Assembly: GCA_910583885.1 (NCBI GenBank)
Contig: CAJUAC010000009.1
Span: forward strand, 1 to 64,000
Origin: an uncultured Oscillospiraceae bacterium
Lineage (GTDB): Bacteria > Bacillota > Clostridia > Oscillospirales > Oscillospiraceae
Direction: 5' to 3'
Length of the DNA: 64,000 nt
Shown here: piece by piece, positions 7,804 through 15,375 of the stretch
Numbering within the stretch: position 1 is the first letter of the stretch
How the letters are laid out: every line of letters starts with the position of its first letter
Notes under the pieces: model-generated
Databases searched by the model: none
The model's input: the letters and a program-made list of their open reading frames with translations, nothing else
What the model was told of the DNA's origin: nothing
Translations under genes and position numbers: made by a program

Positions 7804-8691
7804 TCACGCCCTTGGGTGGGCCTTGTGGTAGACGTTTTGCAGCTCCTGCTTAATCATATGGGAGTAGATCTGTGTGGACGAGATGTCCGCATGGCCAAGC
7901 ATCTCCTGGATCGACCGCAAATCCGCCCCGTTTTCCAGCAGATGGGCGGCAAAGGAATGCCGCAGCGTATGTGGCGTAATATCCTTGTTGATCTGTGCCT
8001 TTTCCTGGTAGTATTTGATAATCTTCCAAAACCCCTGGCGGCTCATCCGTTCGCCGCCCATGTTGACGAAGAGCGCCGGTTCCCTCGGCGTCAGCACCAG
8101 CTGCGGCCTGATATCCTTGACATAATCCGCCAGCGCTTTCACCGCTGTTGCATAGAGCGGGATAATCCGCTCCTTGCCCCGGCTGGAGCAACGGATGAAC
8201 CCTACAGGCAGATTGACATCCTCTACATTCAGATTGATCAGTTCACTAACCCGGATACCTGTAGCATAGAGGAGCTCCAGCATGGCGTGGTCACGGAAGC
8301 CCTTCGGGTCAACGCACTGGGGCTGCTCCAGAAACAGCTCCACCTCCTTGCCGGTAAGGATCTGGGGCAGCTTCCGCTCCGTCCGGACCGGCGAGGTATG
8401 CTTGGCCGGGTTGACGTACACCACCCCTCTGCTGAGGAGATATCTGTAAAAGGATTTCAGTGAAGCAATCCCCCGGGCTACACTGGCCGCAGACTTCCCC
8501 TTGCTGGACATATAGACCATATAGCGCTCAATATGATCCTCTGTACATTGGGGAAGCTCTATACCTCCCTCCGCCTCCGCGAGGTAGTGGGCGAACTGGG
8601 TCACGTCTCGGACATAGGACGCGACTGTATTGTCCGAGGAGTTCCGCTCCAGCTCCAGATATTGCGCATACTCTGCGATATAATTTGCCAA
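7804..8691 (-). CDS. xerD: Tyrosine recombinase XerD-like
   Basis: Site-specific recombinase of the XerC/XerD type that resolves chromosome dimers at dif. The 295-aa size is typical. The N-terminal core-binding SAM-like domain spans about 1-90. The catalytic residues are visible: Arg in YATGIRVSEL, His and Arg in HTLRHSFAAH, the second His in MLGHADISST, and the nucleophile Tyr in TQIYSH. The start is a TTG at 8691 with GGGAGGGGG 6-7 nt upstream. It lies 28 nt after a SpoIIM-like gene. Core-gene context and lack of mobile-element neighbours favour XerD over an integrase. Confidence 0.85.
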   Translation of the reverse strand: MANYIAEYAQYLELERNSSDNTVASYVRDVTQFAHYLAEAEGGIELPQCTEDHIERYMVYMSSKGKSAASVARGIASLKSFYRYLLSRGVVYVNPAKHTSPVRTERKLPQILTGKEVELFLEQPQCVDPKGFRDHAMLELLYATGIRVSELINLNVEDVNLPVGFIRCSSRGKERIIPLYATAVKALADYVKDIRPQLVLTPREPALFVNMGGERMSRQGFWKIIKYYQEKAQINKDITPHTLRHSFAAHLLENGADLRSIQEMLGHADISSTQIYSHMIKQELQNVYHKAHPRA

Positions 8692-8719
8692 AGAGGCCCC
8701 CTCCCTTCTTTAGTATCCA

Positions 8720-9355
8720 TCACAACACCTCCCCAAGCGCTAAACGGAATAGGACAGGTGTTAAAAGCCGTTCACAGCACACACCAACGGCTAGAATTAC
8801 AGCACACAACACAAACAACAGCAAGTACCTACTCCCATACTGTACAGGAGAGGACCGCTTCCCCCGGCCAAAAGACAGCAGGAAAAGTTCAATTGACAAT
8901 GGCCAAGCCTCGTTGGCCAACGCCAAAAAACAAGGCAGGGTAAACACCAACCGTACCAACAGCACCCCCATGGCCAATAGCACGCCTTCCCTGCCATAGC
9001 AGCGGACGAAGCAGGATACGGTGTACATAGTTAAAAATCCAAACAACCCCGACAGAGCTGGGATCAAGGCTATCCCCGCCGAGGAGAACCCAAACAAAAA
9101 CAACAGCACCGCATATCCAAAATACATCACCACACAACTGAGCATGGACACCACCACGCCCTCTGCGTCATACACGGCGCAGTAGTCGGTCAAATACTGA
9201 TCCAGTGCCGCTCGGGCTTCACCGCCACAGGCGCCAGCGTACAGGTGGCCCGCCAGCGCCCCTGCCAAAAACAACAGGGCCAACAGCAGGCCGCGGAGCA
9301 GGGACGGATCCCAGTCCCCCCATCGGATTGTACGCAGGACAGTCCGTCCACGCAT
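8720..9355 (-). CDS. spoIIM: Stage II sporulation protein M-like membrane protein
   Basis: A 211-aa protein with about five hydrophobic segments (about residues 20-38, 70-90, 92-112, 125-148 and 178-200). The length, topology and position just before xerD match SpoIIM, a membrane subunit of the SpoIIDMP machinery that thins septal peptidoglycan during engulfment. Sequence motifs are weak, so the call leans on context. The ATG at 9355 has GAGAGGTGATG upstream. Had it not been next to xerD I would call it an uncharacterised membrane protein. Confidence 0.6.
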   Translation of the reverse strand: MRGRTVLRTIRWGDWDPSLLRGLLLALLFLAGALAGHLYAGACGGEARAALDQYLTDYCAVYDAEGVVVSMLSCVVMYFGYAVLLFLFGFSSAGIALIPALSGLFGFLTMYTVSCFVRCYGREGVLLAMGVLLVRLVFTLPCFLALANEAWPLSIELFLLSFGRGKRSSPVQYGSRYLLLFVLCAVILAVGVCCERLLTPVLFRLALGEVL

Positions 9356-9452
9356 CTTCCATCACCTCTCCACCAGCATATGCCGTGTGGACAAGGTTTA
9401 GAAGCGCCGCCTTTTTGACAGGCCTTCTGCAACATCAGATACCGTTTTTAAT

Positions 9453-9481
9453 ATAATAGTGCAATTGCGCCAGATTCGCAA
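9453..9481 (-). promoter_or_regulatory. Promoter candidate for spoIIM-xerD
   Basis: TTGCGA (9476-9481), 17-bp spacer, TATTAT (9453-9458) on the minus strand, about 100 nt upstream of the spoIIM-like start. Confidence 0.45.
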
Positions 9482-9669
9482 GGGAAAAACAAGTATTGTG
9501 CAGTTTTTTGTCAATTATAACGAAATATTATGTAAACAGCATTATGTAAATCTATATTTTGAGGAAGATAATTTGTCTATTCCGCTACCCGGTTTTATTT
9601 ATTTTGTGCTTTTTTTTCAAAATGGCACCATATCTAGTAGGATCTGTGCTATACAAAATGTAATCAGCA

Positions 9670-9708
9670 ATTTAGCCGGGCATCCGCCCGGCTAAATCTG
9701 ATTTTTTT
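9670..9708 (+). terminator. Strong hairpin with T-run
   Basis: ATTTAGCCGGGC (9670-9681) and GCCCGGCTAAAT (9686-9697) form a perfect 12-bp stem with loop ATCC, followed on the plus strand by CTGATTTTTTT. It also lies after the minus-strand gene ending at 9754 and may work in both directions, but the U-run is only good on the plus strand. Confidence 0.7.
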
Positions 9709-9753
9709 ACTTTTGGTGATTTTCACATCTTGACAAACCGTTCCCAGCGGCTA

Positions 9754-10194
9754 TCAAGAGCGTTTCTTCCTGCGGGATCTGGTCTTGCCCCGCCCACTGC
9801 CACCCTTGGGGAGGTTATAGCCAACAATAGCTGCCAGCAGGCCCCCTGCTGCCATAGACAGCCCCAGCCCAGTCAAGCCGTTTTCAATAGAGATGGCGTC
9901 GGCCGTAAAAAACGCGGCTGTCAGCGTCAAGGTGAGGAAGACAGCCGCTACCACAGGGATGGACAACATGGAGGTCCCCTTCCCTTTCAGCACACTGTAA
10001 CCGCACCCTAGGAAGGACGACAGGGCTGCGGCCACACATACCATCGGATAGAGCTGATCCATCCCCATAATCCCCTTGTCGATCAGCAGTGCGCAGAAGA
10101 ATTGGAGCGCGACATAGGCTACCAGTGCCAGCACGCCACCGATCAGGCAGTTTTTGACCATGCCCTTTGGCAGAGACATCACGATCTTTGACAT
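9754..10194 (-). CDS. TIGR04086-type small membrane protein
   Basis: A 146-aa protein with four hydrophobic helices (about 15-38, 48-68, 75-97 and 104-125) and a strongly basic tail, GRGKTRSRRKKRS. Small membrane proteins of this type commonly sit beside yajC in Clostridia; the function is unknown. Start at 10194 with GGGAGG 7 nt upstream. The striking point is that this Shine-Dalgarno lies inside the 3' arm of an 18-bp hairpin between the two genes, so translation could be controlled by RNA folding. Confidence 0.7.
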   Translation of the reverse strand: MSKIVMSLPKGMVKNCLIGGVLALVAYVALQFFCALLIDKGIMGMDQLYPMVCVAAALSSFLGCGYSVLKGKGTSMLSIPVVAAVFLTLTLTAAFFTADAISIENGLTGLGLSMAAGGLLAAIVGYNLPKGGSGRGKTRSRRKKRS

Positions 10195-10200
10195 AGCAGA

Positions 10201-10246
10201 ACCTCCCGGAAAATATACTGATAAGCCAGTATATTGGCCGGGAGGT
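10201..10246 (-). promoter_or_regulatory. Hairpin sequestering the next gene's Shine-Dalgarno
   Basis: Outer stem ACCTCCCGG (10201-10209) with CCGGGAGGT (10238-10246) and inner stem AATATACTG (10212-10220) with CAGTATATT (10227-10235), separated by a 2x2 internal loop; the hairpin loop has 6 nt. Read on the minus strand, the last arm contains the GGGAGG (10202-10207) that serves the ATG at 10194. No U-run follows the stem, so it is not a standard terminator. Confidence 0.7.
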
Positions 10247-10268
10247 CCGGTTATTCTGTTGGACAGGT

Positions 10269-10655
10269 TTATTTGGCTGCGTTATCGGAGCCTTCCTCAA
10301 TTCGGGGCGGATCCTCTTCGCCCTTAGCCTTCTTCCCCTTCTTGTCCTCGGGCTGCTGGCTGTTGTTCGTGGATACGGCCCACTTGGTAAGCTCCATGCG
10401 TACCCGGTCGTCGCTGGTCTCAATGATAATATTGTTGTCCGTGACCTGGACGATCCTGCCGACGATGCCGCCGATGGTGGTGATCTGGTCGCCCTTTTTC
10501 AGGCTGTTACGCATCTCCTCCGCCTGCTTCTTCCTCTTGTTCTCCGGGCGGATCATCATGAAATACAGCATGGCAAGCATCACAACAACCGGCAGTAACA
10601 GAGAACCAAAGCCGGCTGTGGCATCTACTGCCCCAGATGTATAGAATACTGGCAT
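10269..10655 (-). CDS. yajC: Preprotein translocase subunit YajC
   Basis: Small single-pass membrane subunit associated with the SecDF part of the Sec translocon. The 128-aa product has one transmembrane helix (about residues 14-36), then MMIRPENKRKKQ and the cytoplasmic YajC core with GDQITTIGGIVG. The tail is lysine- and glutamate-rich. The start at 10655 is chosen because AAGGAGG lies upstream; a longer in-frame start at 10745 lies inside the promoter. A hairpin separates it from the next membrane-protein gene. secD/secF are not next to it here. Confidence 0.9.
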   Translation of the reverse strand: MPVFYTSGAVDATAGFGSLLLPVVVMLAMLYFMMIRPENKRKKQAEEMRNSLKKGDQITTIGGIVGRIVQVTDNNIIIETSDDRVRMELTKWAVSTNNSQQPEDKKGKKAKGEEDPPRIEEGSDNAAK

Positions 10656-10716
10656 TTTACATTCCTCCTTCTTCTTAAAATTTGCCCGTTCCGCCCTAAC
10701 GAAACGCACTTTGGTT

Positions 10717-10745
10717 ATTATACCTGACTTGGACATGTTTGGCAA
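10717..10745 (-). promoter_or_regulatory. Promoter of yajC
   Basis: TTGCCA (10740-10745), 17-bp spacer, TATAAT (10717-10722) on the minus strand; the leader to the yajC ATG is about 55 nt. Confidence 0.7.
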
Positions 10746-10845
10746 GACTTAAATTGTGGACTCCCTTTTCAGATTGGTGTTGCTCAATGCCATTTGACAA
10801 AATGATCCGTCATAGTATCTAAAGCGAGCAGATACCCTTTGGATA

Positions 10846-11034
10846 TCACGATAAGATACTTGCGATAACAGCAATCGTGCAAACTGATATTACGCCCACA
10901 CTGAATACGATAATCACTTTTTTAACCTTTTTATTCCCATTTACTGCCGTATCTATTATATCTGAAAATGAAGCACAAAAAATGGCAACGATCATTAACA
11001 ATACAGGCATGAACAATAAAAAAAGTTTTTCCAT
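10846..11034 (-). CDS. Small two-helix membrane protein, unknown function
   Basis: A 62-aa protein starting MEKLFLLFMPVLLMIV. Two hydrophobic helices (about 4-24 and 39-60) flank a short charged loop, NGNKKVKK. The ATG at 11034 is preceded by GGAGGG, and a near-consensus promoter lies upstream, so the gene looks expressed. Codons are clearly A+T-richer than in neighbouring core genes. I recognise no family; holin-like or regulatory micro-protein roles are possible but unsupported. Confidence 0.55.
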   Translation of the reverse strand: MEKLFLLFMPVLLMIVAIFCASFSDIIDTAVNGNKKVKKVIIVFSVGVISVCTIAVIASILS

Positions 11035-11066
11035 ATTTCCCTCCACAATTTCCGATTTGCGAGCTG

Positions 11067-11095
11067 ATTATAGTACATAGTTATTACTGCATCAA
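11067..11095 (-). promoter_or_regulatory. Promoter of the 62-aa membrane protein
   Basis: TTGATG (11090-11095), 17-bp spacer, TATAAT (11067-11072) on the minus strand. Confidence 0.6.
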
Positions 11096-11226
11096 CCTGG
11101 TTTTGTAGAAACTGCCAAAGTGATACCTCGGCAACACTTTTCTCAAAAGGGACATTGTGGATAGCCCATCTGGCCAGCTTCCTCCCTGCTGGTTGCTCAA
11201 GTCTCTGCCAGCTTGCTGTACACAGC

Positions 11227-11255
11227 TTGCGTCAGCCTCACCAATGTGATAAAAT
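11227..11255 (+). promoter_or_regulatory. Promoter of the phosphoesterase gene
   Basis: TTGCGT (11227-11232), 17-bp spacer, TAAAAT (11250-11255) on the plus strand, about 25 nt before the ribosome-binding site of the gene at 11288. Confidence 0.55.
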
Positions 11256-11287
11256 ATGGCAAACACCTTGTATGGAGGAGGCTGGCT

Positions 11288-12169
11288 ATGGTTAATCAGA
11301 TATCAGTTGCGGTGATGGCAGATATCCATAGCAACTATGAAGCGTTCCGGTCGTGTATACATACGGCAACCAAAAAAGGGGTTCAACAGTATATTTTTCT
11401 TGGTGATTATCTGGGGGATTTGGCTTTCCCGCAAAAAACATTGAAACTGATGAAGGAATTAAAACGGGAGTATCCTTGCCTTTTTATCCGGGGCAACAAG
11501 GAGGAGTACTGGATCAATCATCGGAAAAATAGGGATGAAATTTGGAAAACAGGTGTTACCGGGACCGGAATGCTCTGCTACAACTATGAAAATATATCAG
11601 ATGAAGACATTGATTTTTTTGAAGGTATGCCAATTTCAAAGGCGGTGCAATATGGTGGGTTCCCTGAATTTGTTGTATGCCATGGATCACCATTTCAAGT
11701 AAATCAAAGTATGCGACCGGATTATGCGTATATTGATGACCTTACAAAAAAGCTATCCACCGAATTAACACTATGTGGGCACTTCCATAGACAGATGGAT
11801 TATACACGGAATGGAAGAAGGGTGTTAAATCCGGGCTCCATTGGCGTACCCCTCCGCAGTCCTGGTAAAGCGCAATTCCTGATATTGCATGGACGCAATG
11901 GATCATGGGAAATAGAATTTCTCTCTGTACCATATGATGTGGAGCAGGCTATCGCGGAAATGGATGAAGAAAAACTATACCAGAAAGCACCAGGGTGGTA
12001 TCAAATAACAAAGCATCTCCTCCGTACAGGGGAACACTCCCACGCCGCTATCGCAGCGAGGGCAGCAGAGCTCTATCATCTATCCTCCACTGTCCCAACG
12101 CAGAAGGACATTCCTGAAAAATATTGGGAAATGGCAATTGCAGAACTTGGGGCTTTTGACAATGGTTAA
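11288..12169 (+). CDS. Metallophosphoesterase (YfcE/ApaH-like)
   Basis: Calcineurin-like phosphoesterase of 293 aa. Metal-binding motifs are in order: DIHSN (residues 12-16), GDYLGD, GNKE, CHG and GHFH. The last one replaces the usual GHTH. The C-terminal 80 residues beyond the fold are unassigned. The substrate is unknown; family members cleave phosphodiesters or dinucleoside polyphosphates. The start at 11288 has GGAGGAGG upstream and is favoured over 11213, which would overlap the promoter. A+T-richer than neighbours and isolated between small genes, so horizontal acquisition is possible. Confidence 0.75.
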   Translation: MVNQISVAVMADIHSNYEAFRSCIHTATKKGVQQYIFLGDYLGDLAFPQKTLKLMKELKREYPCLFIRGNKEEYWINHRKNRDEIWKTGVTGTGMLCYNYENISDEDIDFFEGMPISKAVQYGGFPEFVVCHGSPFQVNQSMRPDYAYIDDLTKKLSTELTLCGHFHRQMDYTRNGRRVLNPGSIGVPLRSPGKAQFLILHGRNGSWEIEFLSVPYDVEQAIAEMDEEKLYQKAPGWYQITKHLLRTGEHSHAAIAARAAELYHLSSTVPTQKDIPEKYWEMAIAELGAFDNG

Positions 12170-12244
12170 CTCTTATTAGGAACGATGGGCTGGCAACAAC
12201 TACTCCATCATATACAGTTTATGCGGTATATCACAGGACCATCC

Positions 12245-12273
12245 TTGCCATTACCTGGGCGGTGTGCTATACT
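12245..12273 (+). promoter_or_regulatory. Promoter of the 63-aa protein
   Basis: TTGCCA (12245-12250), 17-bp spacer, TATACT (12268-12273), on the plus strand, followed by AGAGGAGG before the ATG at 12303. Confidence 0.65.
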
Positions 12274-12302
12274 CTTTTCAGAACAATTAGAGGAGGTTCC
12301 CT

Positions 12303-12494
12303 ATGACCGAACTGGAAAAATACCAGGCTTTTCACCAGCGGATCCGGCGGAGGAAAGCCGAAATCCCCGGGGAACTGGAGGCACTCCGCGCGGCTGGCAA
12401 GGGAAAAACCGTGCAGTTTAAAGAGTTGATGGCGGAAAAGCTGACAATGGAAATGATCTTAACGCAGCTGCGTTATGCAGGTCTGGAGGAGTAA
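12303..12494 (+). CDS. Small basic helical protein, unknown function
   Basis: A 63-aa protein starting MTELEKYQAFHQRIRRRK. It is highly charged, predicted mostly helical, with no signal peptide or membrane segment and no cysteine. A good promoter, a strong AGAGGAGG and a downstream terminator make it a convincing monocistronic gene despite its size. No family recognised. The Arg-rich N-terminal helix could bind nucleic acid, but this is only inference. Confidence 0.6.
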   Translation: MTELEKYQAFHQRIRRRKAEIPGELEALRAAGKGKTVQFKELMAEKLTMEMILTQLRYAGLEE

Positions 12495-12505
12495 CCGCAA
12501 CAATA

Positions 12506-12536
12506 ACGGGCTGGGACAAATACTGCCCCAGCCCGT
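12506..12536. terminator. Bidirectional terminator
   Basis: ACGGGCTGGG (12506-12515) and CCCAGCCCGT (12527-12536): 10-bp perfect stem, 11-nt loop, between convergent genes. T-rich tracts are weak on both sides. Confidence 0.6.
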
Positions 12537-12539
12537 CCC

Positions 12540-13256
12540 CTATACAATTGCTGGAAGCTGCGACAGGGAATTCTCCAATTTCTGGAAAGTGCTGTGGGGA
12601 TACTCCTCTACGGATAGCTCCCCTGGATTCTCCATATAGTCAGTTACCAGATAGACAGCCATTCCCACTTGGACAGCCGCCATATCATCCACAGGGTTAT
12701 TGCCCACCATCAGGCACTCGTCTCCCCTCTTCCCTATATGTTCCATAATACTACGGTAATAGGCTGGGTTCGGCTTGCTGTGGCGGCAGTCCTCGTAGGT
12801 GGTAACATAGTCAAAGTCCGCTGCGGCCAGGCCCACCCAGCCCAGACGGGTACTAACAGCTGACAACGGAAAGATGGGATTGGTGGCCAATACTAGGGTA
12901 TAGCCCTTCTCCCGCAAGCTGTGAATCAGAGGCCCGCGATCCACCTGCTCTTTGAGTACAGAGCGGACTCCGTCAAACTCCTGGCTATAGAAGCCATCCA
13001 AAATGCTCTCCAACGCCAAGGCTTGGATTCCCAGCCTTTGGGTGAAGCACTCCCAAAAAATTTGGCGGTTAGTGACACCGCCTTCATTTGATACCATAGC
13101 GGACACGCCCTTCCACAACGCATCTACTAACTGCCTGCCGTCATAACCCATAGGACTCAGACGGTCTGTCAATGCTTGGAAATATACCCGGATAAATTCG
13201 TCCTGCATAAAGGGGGCCAGGGTTCCATCCAAGTCAAAAAGGATCGTATTGAGCAT
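12540..13256 (-). CDS. HAD-superfamily hydrolase
   Basis: Phosphatase-like enzyme of 238 aa. Motif I is LFDLDGTLAP (nucleophile Asp near residue 8), motif II is ATNPIF, motif III is the Lys in SKPNPAYYRS, and motif IV is GNNPVDDMAA. A helical cap lies between motifs I and II (about 20-100). The substrate cannot be told from sequence; the relatives are phosphoglycolate phosphatase-like. The start at 13256 follows AAGGAGATGAAAAT. It converges on the 63-aa gene across a terminator. Confidence 0.8.
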   Translation of the reverse strand: MLNTILFDLDGTLAPFMQDEFIRVYFQALTDRLSPMGYDGRQLVDALWKGVSAMVSNEGGVTNRQIFWECFTQRLGIQALALESILDGFYSQEFDGVRSVLKEQVDRGPLIHSLREKGYTLVLATNPIFPLSAVSTRLGWVGLAAADFDYVTTYEDCRHSKPNPAYYRSIMEHIGKRGDECLMVGNNPVDDMAAVQVGMAVYLVTDYMENPGELSVEEYPHSTFQKLENSLSQLPAIV

Positions 13257-13386
13257 ATTTTCATCTCCTTGTGGGTCATTATACCAAAGAACAGCCCATA
13301 TGGCAAGGAAAATCCTGTATTCCCACATCTTCACAGCAAACTCACAAAATTTTGCTCCTATTCGATTATAATTGGAGGACAAGCCG

Positions 13387-14067
13387 ATGATCCCTCTTCT
13401 CTATCAAGACAAGGAATTTCTTGTCTGTTTAAAGCCCCCCGGCCTGTTGAGCCAGGAGGGGCCGGGAGAATCCCTCCCAGTACTTCTGACCGGACAGTTG
13501 GGTGGGGCTATCTACCCGGTCCACCGCCTAGACCGTGGGGTGGGCGGTGTGATGGCCTATGCCAGGACCAGCCGGGCAGCAGCTACCCTCTCCTCTGCCA
13601 TCAGCCAGGGAAGGTTCCAGAAAGTTTATCTATGTATTGTTTTAGGAAAACCTGACCAAAATGAGGGAGTCTGTCAAGATCTTCTGCTACATGACAAAAT
13701 ACGGAACAAGAGCTTTGTCGTCAACCGGATGCGCGGCGGCGTCCGGGAAGCCAGCCTGGCGTATCGCGTCCTGGCCTCACGGGATGGGTGCTCCTTGCTC
13801 AGGGTAGTGCTGCACACTGGCCGGACCCATCAAATCCGTGTCCAGCTCTCCAGCCGGGGTACACCGCTTCTAGGTGATGGCAAGTATGGCGGTGGCAGTG
13901 GCCAGATTTCCCTGTGGAGTGCTGCCCTAGCTTTCCCCCACCCAAGGAGCGGGGAAGCTCTATCTTTCCAGGCACCGCCCTCTGGCGGAGGATGGGAAAT
14001 GTTTTGTCATGACATTGAGGTGCTTTTTCAAGATACCATTTTCTCTCCCAACCGCATGATCGATTAA
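13387..14067 (+). CDS. RluA-family pseudouridine synthase
   Basis: Isomerises uridine to pseudouridine in rRNA or tRNA. The 226-aa protein lacks an S4 domain and begins at the catalytic domain. The catalytic loop is VHRLDRGVGG, where the family usually has T-S/T-G after the Arg; the catalytic Asp is present. HTGRTHQIRVQL is the second signature. The start at 13387 has GGAGG 8 nt upstream. The last 4 nt overlap the 3' end of the convergent gene at 14064. The exact RNA target is unknown. Confidence 0.8.
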   Translation: MIPLLYQDKEFLVCLKPPGLLSQEGPGESLPVLLTGQLGGAIYPVHRLDRGVGGVMAYARTSRAAATLSSAISQGRFQKVYLCIVLGKPDQNEGVCQDLLLHDKIRNKSFVVNRMRGGVREASLAYRVLASRDGCSLLRVVLHTGRTHQIRVQLSSRGTPLLGDGKYGGGSGQISLWSAALAFPHPRSGEALSFQAPPSGGGWEMFCHDIEVLFQDTIFSPNRMID

Positions 14068-14624
14068 TCATGCGCAAGGGCGCTGTCCATCATAGCTTGG
14101 TCTATTCGGCGGAATATTTCTTCCAATTCTGTCTGGTGCAATATTTTTCGAGGCAGCCACGAACGATAAATTTGCTCTACCTCTGTAAGGCGTTCTGGTA
14201 ATACCGCCTTGACAACATCACGGGCGTATCCATGCGCATCTATTTCATAGGGCAGATTTTCATAAGCGCAGATGAAGTATTCTTCTTCACCAGGAAGCTG
14301 GCATCTCCTCCATAGTCCATCGATTAATTTCAAACAGATCCCATTATATAATATGACATATTGGATGCTCCTCTGAATAGACTTGTCAAACTGCTGAGGG
14401 TAGATATACTGAACTGCGTACCTCAGTTCGTGATAAAAATAATAGAGCACCTCATAATCTGGCCTACTCCCCAACAGTTTCCTATTTAGAAACAGTGTCT
14501 TTACTACAATATCAAATGTACCGAAGGCATTTTCATATCCAGGAGGCATTTCATATGAGAGCTCTATCGCAAGATTGTTTGCTTGTACATAAGAAAAAAA
14601 TTGTTGCTCTAAACAGAGTTTCAT
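14064..14624 (-). CDS. Unknown protein with HELRY motif
   Basis: A 186-aa soluble protein without a recognised family. The segment YYFYHELRYAVQY (about residues 62-74) and the later EIDAHGYA (about 138-145) recall the HExxH ... E-x-D-A arrangement of small zincin-type peptidases, but the second His is Tyr here, so an active protease is doubtful. The start at 14624 follows GAGGAGAGG; an extension to 14681 is less likely. A+T-richer than its neighbours. It overlaps the convergent pseudouridine synthase gene by 4 nt. Confidence 0.5.
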   Translation of the reverse strand: MKLCLEQQFFSYVQANNLAIELSYEMPPGYENAFGTFDIVVKTLFLNRKLLGSRPDYEVLYYFYHELRYAVQYIYPQQFDKSIQRSIQYVILYNGICLKLIDGLWRRCQLPGEEEYFICAYENLPYEIDAHGYARDVVKAVLPERLTEVEQIYRSWLPRKILHQTELEEIFRRIDQAMMDSALAHD

Positions 14625-14662
14625 ATTCCCTCTCCTCTTTTTTGTTGCTGTCGTAAATACCA

Positions 14663-14691
14663 CTGACACTCCCCTCTGCATGTGCTATGCT
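14663..14691 (+). promoter_or_regulatory. Promoter of the rubrerythrin gene
   Basis: CTGACA (14663-14668), 17-bp spacer, TATGCT (14686-14691) with an extended TGTGC just upstream, on the plus strand. Confidence 0.5.
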
Positions 14692-14725
14692 GATACAAAT
14701 TATTGAAAAGGAGGCTCCCTCTTCT

Positions 14726-15280
14726 ATGTCCCTGGAAAACACCAAAACATTAGAGAACCTGCGTGCAGCTCTAGCTGGCGAATCTATTGCCCGCAACAAG
14801 TACACCTACTTTGCCCAAGCAGCCCGTGCCAGCGGCAACGATAAAATTGCCGATGCATTCGAGCAGATGGCAAAAAACGAGATGATGCATGCGAAGTTCT
14901 GGTTTGAACAGCTCTATGGTAAGCCCTCCGATCCCGCCGAATGCATCATGCAGGCGGCACGGGGCGAGTACAGCGAGTGGCACGACATGTATCCTCGTTT
15001 TGCCCAGCAGGCCCGTGAAGAAGGGTTAGAGGATGTTGCCATCATGTTCGAGAAGGTGGCCGCCATTGAGCGCAACCATGAGAACCGCTTTATGACGCTG
15101 CTTGCGGAGCTGAGCCAGACAGGGGCGGCCCCTGTCCCTGCGGCGGAAGCCCCTACCCCCAAGCAGAAGAAGACTGGCTACCGCTGCCAGTTCTGCGGTG
15201 CGGTCTTTGAGCAGCGTCCCGATGTCTGCGACACCTGCGGGGCTATCGGTGCTTTTGAGTTCGTGGAATATTACGAGTAA
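14726..15280 (+). CDS. Rubrerythrin
   Basis: Non-haem di-iron peroxidase that removes hydrogen peroxide in anaerobes using rubredoxin-type electrons. In the 184-aa protein the di-iron domain (about 1-135) has the Glu ligands in LAGESIARNKYTYFA, EMMHAKFWFE and IERNHENRF. The C-terminal rubredoxin-like domain has CQFCG and CDTCG (about 155-172). A Pro/Ala-rich linker joins them. The start at 14726 follows AAAAGGAGG. Monocistronic with its own promoter and a downstream hairpin terminator. Signals an oxygen-sensitive host. Confidence 0.9.
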   Translation: MSLENTKTLENLRAALAGESIARNKYTYFAQAARASGNDKIADAFEQMAKNEMMHAKFWFEQLYGKPSDPAECIMQAARGEYSEWHDMYPRFAQQAREEGLEDVAIMFEKVAAIERNHENRFMTLLAELSQTGAAPVPAAEAPTPKQKKTGYRCQFCGAVFEQRPDVCDTCGAIGAFEFVEYYE

Positions 15281-15331
15281 ACGCAGCATCCTTCTGGATC
15301 TCGTTGCCCCACCTACATAAATGCTTCAAAA

Positions 15332-15361
15332 AGAGCAGGCAGCACATAAGCTGCCTGCTCT
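15332..15361. terminator. Bidirectional terminator (rubrerythrin / ispH-S1)
   Basis: AGAGCAGGCAGC (15332-15343) and GCTGCCTGCTCT (15350-15361), 12-bp perfect stem, 6-nt loop. A-rich sequence on the left gives CTTTTTG on the minus strand, so it suits the ispH-S1 transcript best. Confidence 0.8.
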
Positions 15362-15375
15362 CTCAATGCTTTTAA

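Larger units (their letters stand above)
9356..9753. other. A+T-rich intergenic region
   Basis: About 400 nt without a supported gene. It contains the minus-strand promoter candidate for spoIIM-xerD, a strong hairpin with a plus-strand T-run at 9670-9708, and a plus-strand 78-codon frame (9459-9695) without a convincing ribosome-binding site or recognisable product. Confidence 0.5.

Noticed and set aside
9459..9695. Plus-strand 78-codon frame in the spoIIM upstream gap
   Set aside because: No ribosome-binding site or convincing promoter, and the end overlaps the terminator stem; listed only as part of the intergenic region.
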